Assembly (NCBI RefSeq): GCF_016127315.1
Contig: NZ_CP065997.1
Location: 3,968,001-4,032,000 of the forward strand
Source of the DNA: Achromobacter deleyi
GTDB taxonomy: Bacteria > Pseudomonadota > Gammaproteobacteria > Burkholderiales > Burkholderiaceae_B
Direction: 5' to 3'
DNA: 64,000 nt
In this document: positions 63,051 through 64,000 of the stretch, one piece after another
Layout: each line of letters begins with the position of its first letter
Position numbering within the stretch: position 1 is the first letter of the stretch
The notes under the pieces: generated by a model
What the model was told of the DNA's origin: nothing
Database searches by the model: none
The model's input: only the letters and a program-made list of their open reading frames with translations
Translations under genes and position numbers: made by a program

Positions 63051-64000
63051 TCAATCCAGTTTCAGGTCGGCTTCCTTGACCACGCGCTGCCACTTGGCGA
63101 TTTCGGCGCGGCGGAACGTGTCCAGTTCGGCGGGCGTGGAGCCGATGGGCTCGGCGCCGATGCCTGCGAGCTGTTCGGCGATCTGCGGGTCCTTCAGCAC
63201 CTTGGCCAGCGCCTGCGACACCTGGCTGACGATCTCCGGCGGCGTGCCGGCCGGCGCGAACACCGCGTTCCACTCATAGGTTTCGTAGCCGGGCACGCCG
63301 GATTCGGCGATGGTGGGCAGGTCCGGCGCCGCCTTGGAGCGTTCCGAGCCGCCCACGGCCACCGCGCGCAGCTTGCCGTTCTTCACGTGCTGCCAGGCCG
63401 AGCCCATGCTGGCGAACATCACCGGCACCTGGCCGGACATGACGTCGATCATGGCCGGGCCGCCGCCCTTGTAGGCGACGTGCTGCAGCTGGGTCTTGGC
63501 CAACAGGTTGAACAGTTCGCCGGCCAGGTGCTGGGCCGAGCCGGGACCGGCCGAGGCGAAGTAGACGTGTTCCTTGCTGTCCGGCTGGCCCAGGCGGATC
63601 AGGTCGGCCACGGTCTTGACCTGGTACGACGGGGTCACCACCAGCACGTTGGGCACGCGCAACAGCAGCGACACCGGCGCGAACGCGGTCAGGGTGTCGA
63701 ACTGCATCTTGGAATGCAGCGCGGGGTTCTGCGCGTGGTTGGACGCGTCCAGCATCAGCGTGTAGCCGTCGGGCTGGGCCTTGGCGACCACGGCGCCGCC
63801 GATCATGCCGCCGGCGCCGCCGCGGTTCTCGATGACCACCGGCTGGCCCAGTTCAGCCGCCAGCTTGGGGCCGATCAGGCGGGCCACCACGTCGACCGTG
63901 CCGCCGGGCGGGTAGGTCACCACCAGCGTGATGGCGCGCTCGGGGTAGGCGGCGGCAGCAGTGCCGGCGGCGCCAGCCAGCAGACCGGCGGCAGCCAGCA
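63051..64000 (-). CDS. Bug/TctC-family solute-binding protein, 5' end beyond the window
   Basis: About 316 residues visible; the start codon is outside the window. It begins within a signal peptide (AAAGLLAGAAGTAAAAYPERAITLVV) and shows the family pattern YPPGGTVDVVARLIGPKLAAELGQPVVIENRGGAGG, QHVAYKGGGPAMIDVMSGQVPVMFASMG and GVPGYETYEWNAVFAPAGTP. Bug proteins are periplasmic receptors for small organic acids or amides, typical of Bordetella-like bacteria. No tripartite membrane components (TctA/B) are visible here, as is common for orphan Bug genes. Confidence 0.93.
   Translation of the reverse strand, partial: LAAAGLLAGAAGTAAAAYPERAITLVVTYPPGGTVDVVARLIGPKLAAELGQPVVIENRGGAGGMIGGAVVAKAQPDGYTLMLDASNHAQNPALHSKMQFDTLTAFAPVSLLLRVPNVLVVTPSYQVKTVADLIRLGQPDSKEHVYFASAGPGSAQHLAGELFNLLAKTQLQHVAYKGGGPAMIDVMSGQVPVMFASMGSAWQHVKNGKLRAVAVGGSERSKAAPDLPTIAESGVPGYETYEWNAVFAPAGTPPEIVSQVSQALAKVLKDPQIAEQLAGIGAEPIGSTPAELDTFRRAEIAKWQRVVKEADLKLD

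Overview
The window is high-GC DNA (about 68-70 % by eye), almost fully coding, with short spacers and many LysR/AraC/GntR/IclR regulators beside small catabolic or transport clusters. A Bug/TctC solute-binding protein at the right end, many amino-acid and organic-acid genes and the general style point to a betaproteobacterium of the Burkholderiales, most likely Alcaligenaceae (Achromobacter/Bordetella type). This is inferred from gene content, not from a marker gene. I see no rRNA, tRNA, CRISPR array, insertion sequence or prophage: the window looks like ordinary chromosome rich in accessory metabolism.

Layout. 1-6.8 kb: end of an AraC regulator, a cold-shock protein with a small partner, hemolysin-III-type membrane protein, PHB-depolymerase-type esterase, DUF1993, VOC and DUF1428 proteins, and a GlxA-type regulator. 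6.8-19.2 kb: a ZntB-like transporter, then a hydantoin cluster with cyclic-imide hydrolase, N-carbamoyl-D-amino-acid hydrolase, LysR regulator and hydantoin racemase, followed on the other strand by a five-gene operon for a dipeptide-type ABC importer with an extra amidohydrolase. 19.5-25.2 kb: an iron cell-surface-signalling module (STN-type TonB receptor, FecR, FecI-type sigma with a Fur-box-like site) and a DHA2 exporter with divergent LysR gene. 26.3-29.1 kb: DfsB-like protein, a TetR gene and membrane protein that share a matched operator, and an Ala/Pro-rich hypothetical. 29.3-33.4 kb: IclR-OPT transporter-DUF1177-AroM operon, a poorly understood catabolic unit. 33.5-36.5 kb: DinB protein, alpha/beta hydrolase, Dyp peroxidase, SRPBCC protein.

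36.6-40.0 kb: a gene coding for a [2Fe-2S]/flavin reductase joined to an M24 metallopeptidase fold, divergent from a MocR regulator whose start lies on a 17-bp tandem duplication. 40.1-45.3 kb: PhzF, TSUP permease, LysR, MFS, LysR, and an antitoxin-like small ORF. 45.5-48.4 kb: a DadA-type oxidase behind a tandem glycine riboswitch, and a class C beta-lactamase. 48.4-53.2 kb: two NAD-dependent dehydrogenases (3-hydroxyacyl-CoA type and opine type), an AraC regulator and a divergent MFS importer. 53.3-57.7 kb: HemJ-like membrane protein, metQ-metN-metI and a Met/Cys PLP lyase. 57.8-64 kb: two unknown proteins, PPK2, an S4 RNA-binding protein, a PAS-GGDEF-EAL protein, and a Bug receptor cut by the window edge.

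Many convergent gene pairs are separated by strong GC-rich palindromes without long U-tracts, probably bidirectional terminators. Best candidates for new biology: the OPT-DUF1177-AroM operon, the reductase-M24 fusion and its MocR switch, and the opine-type dehydrogenase cluster.
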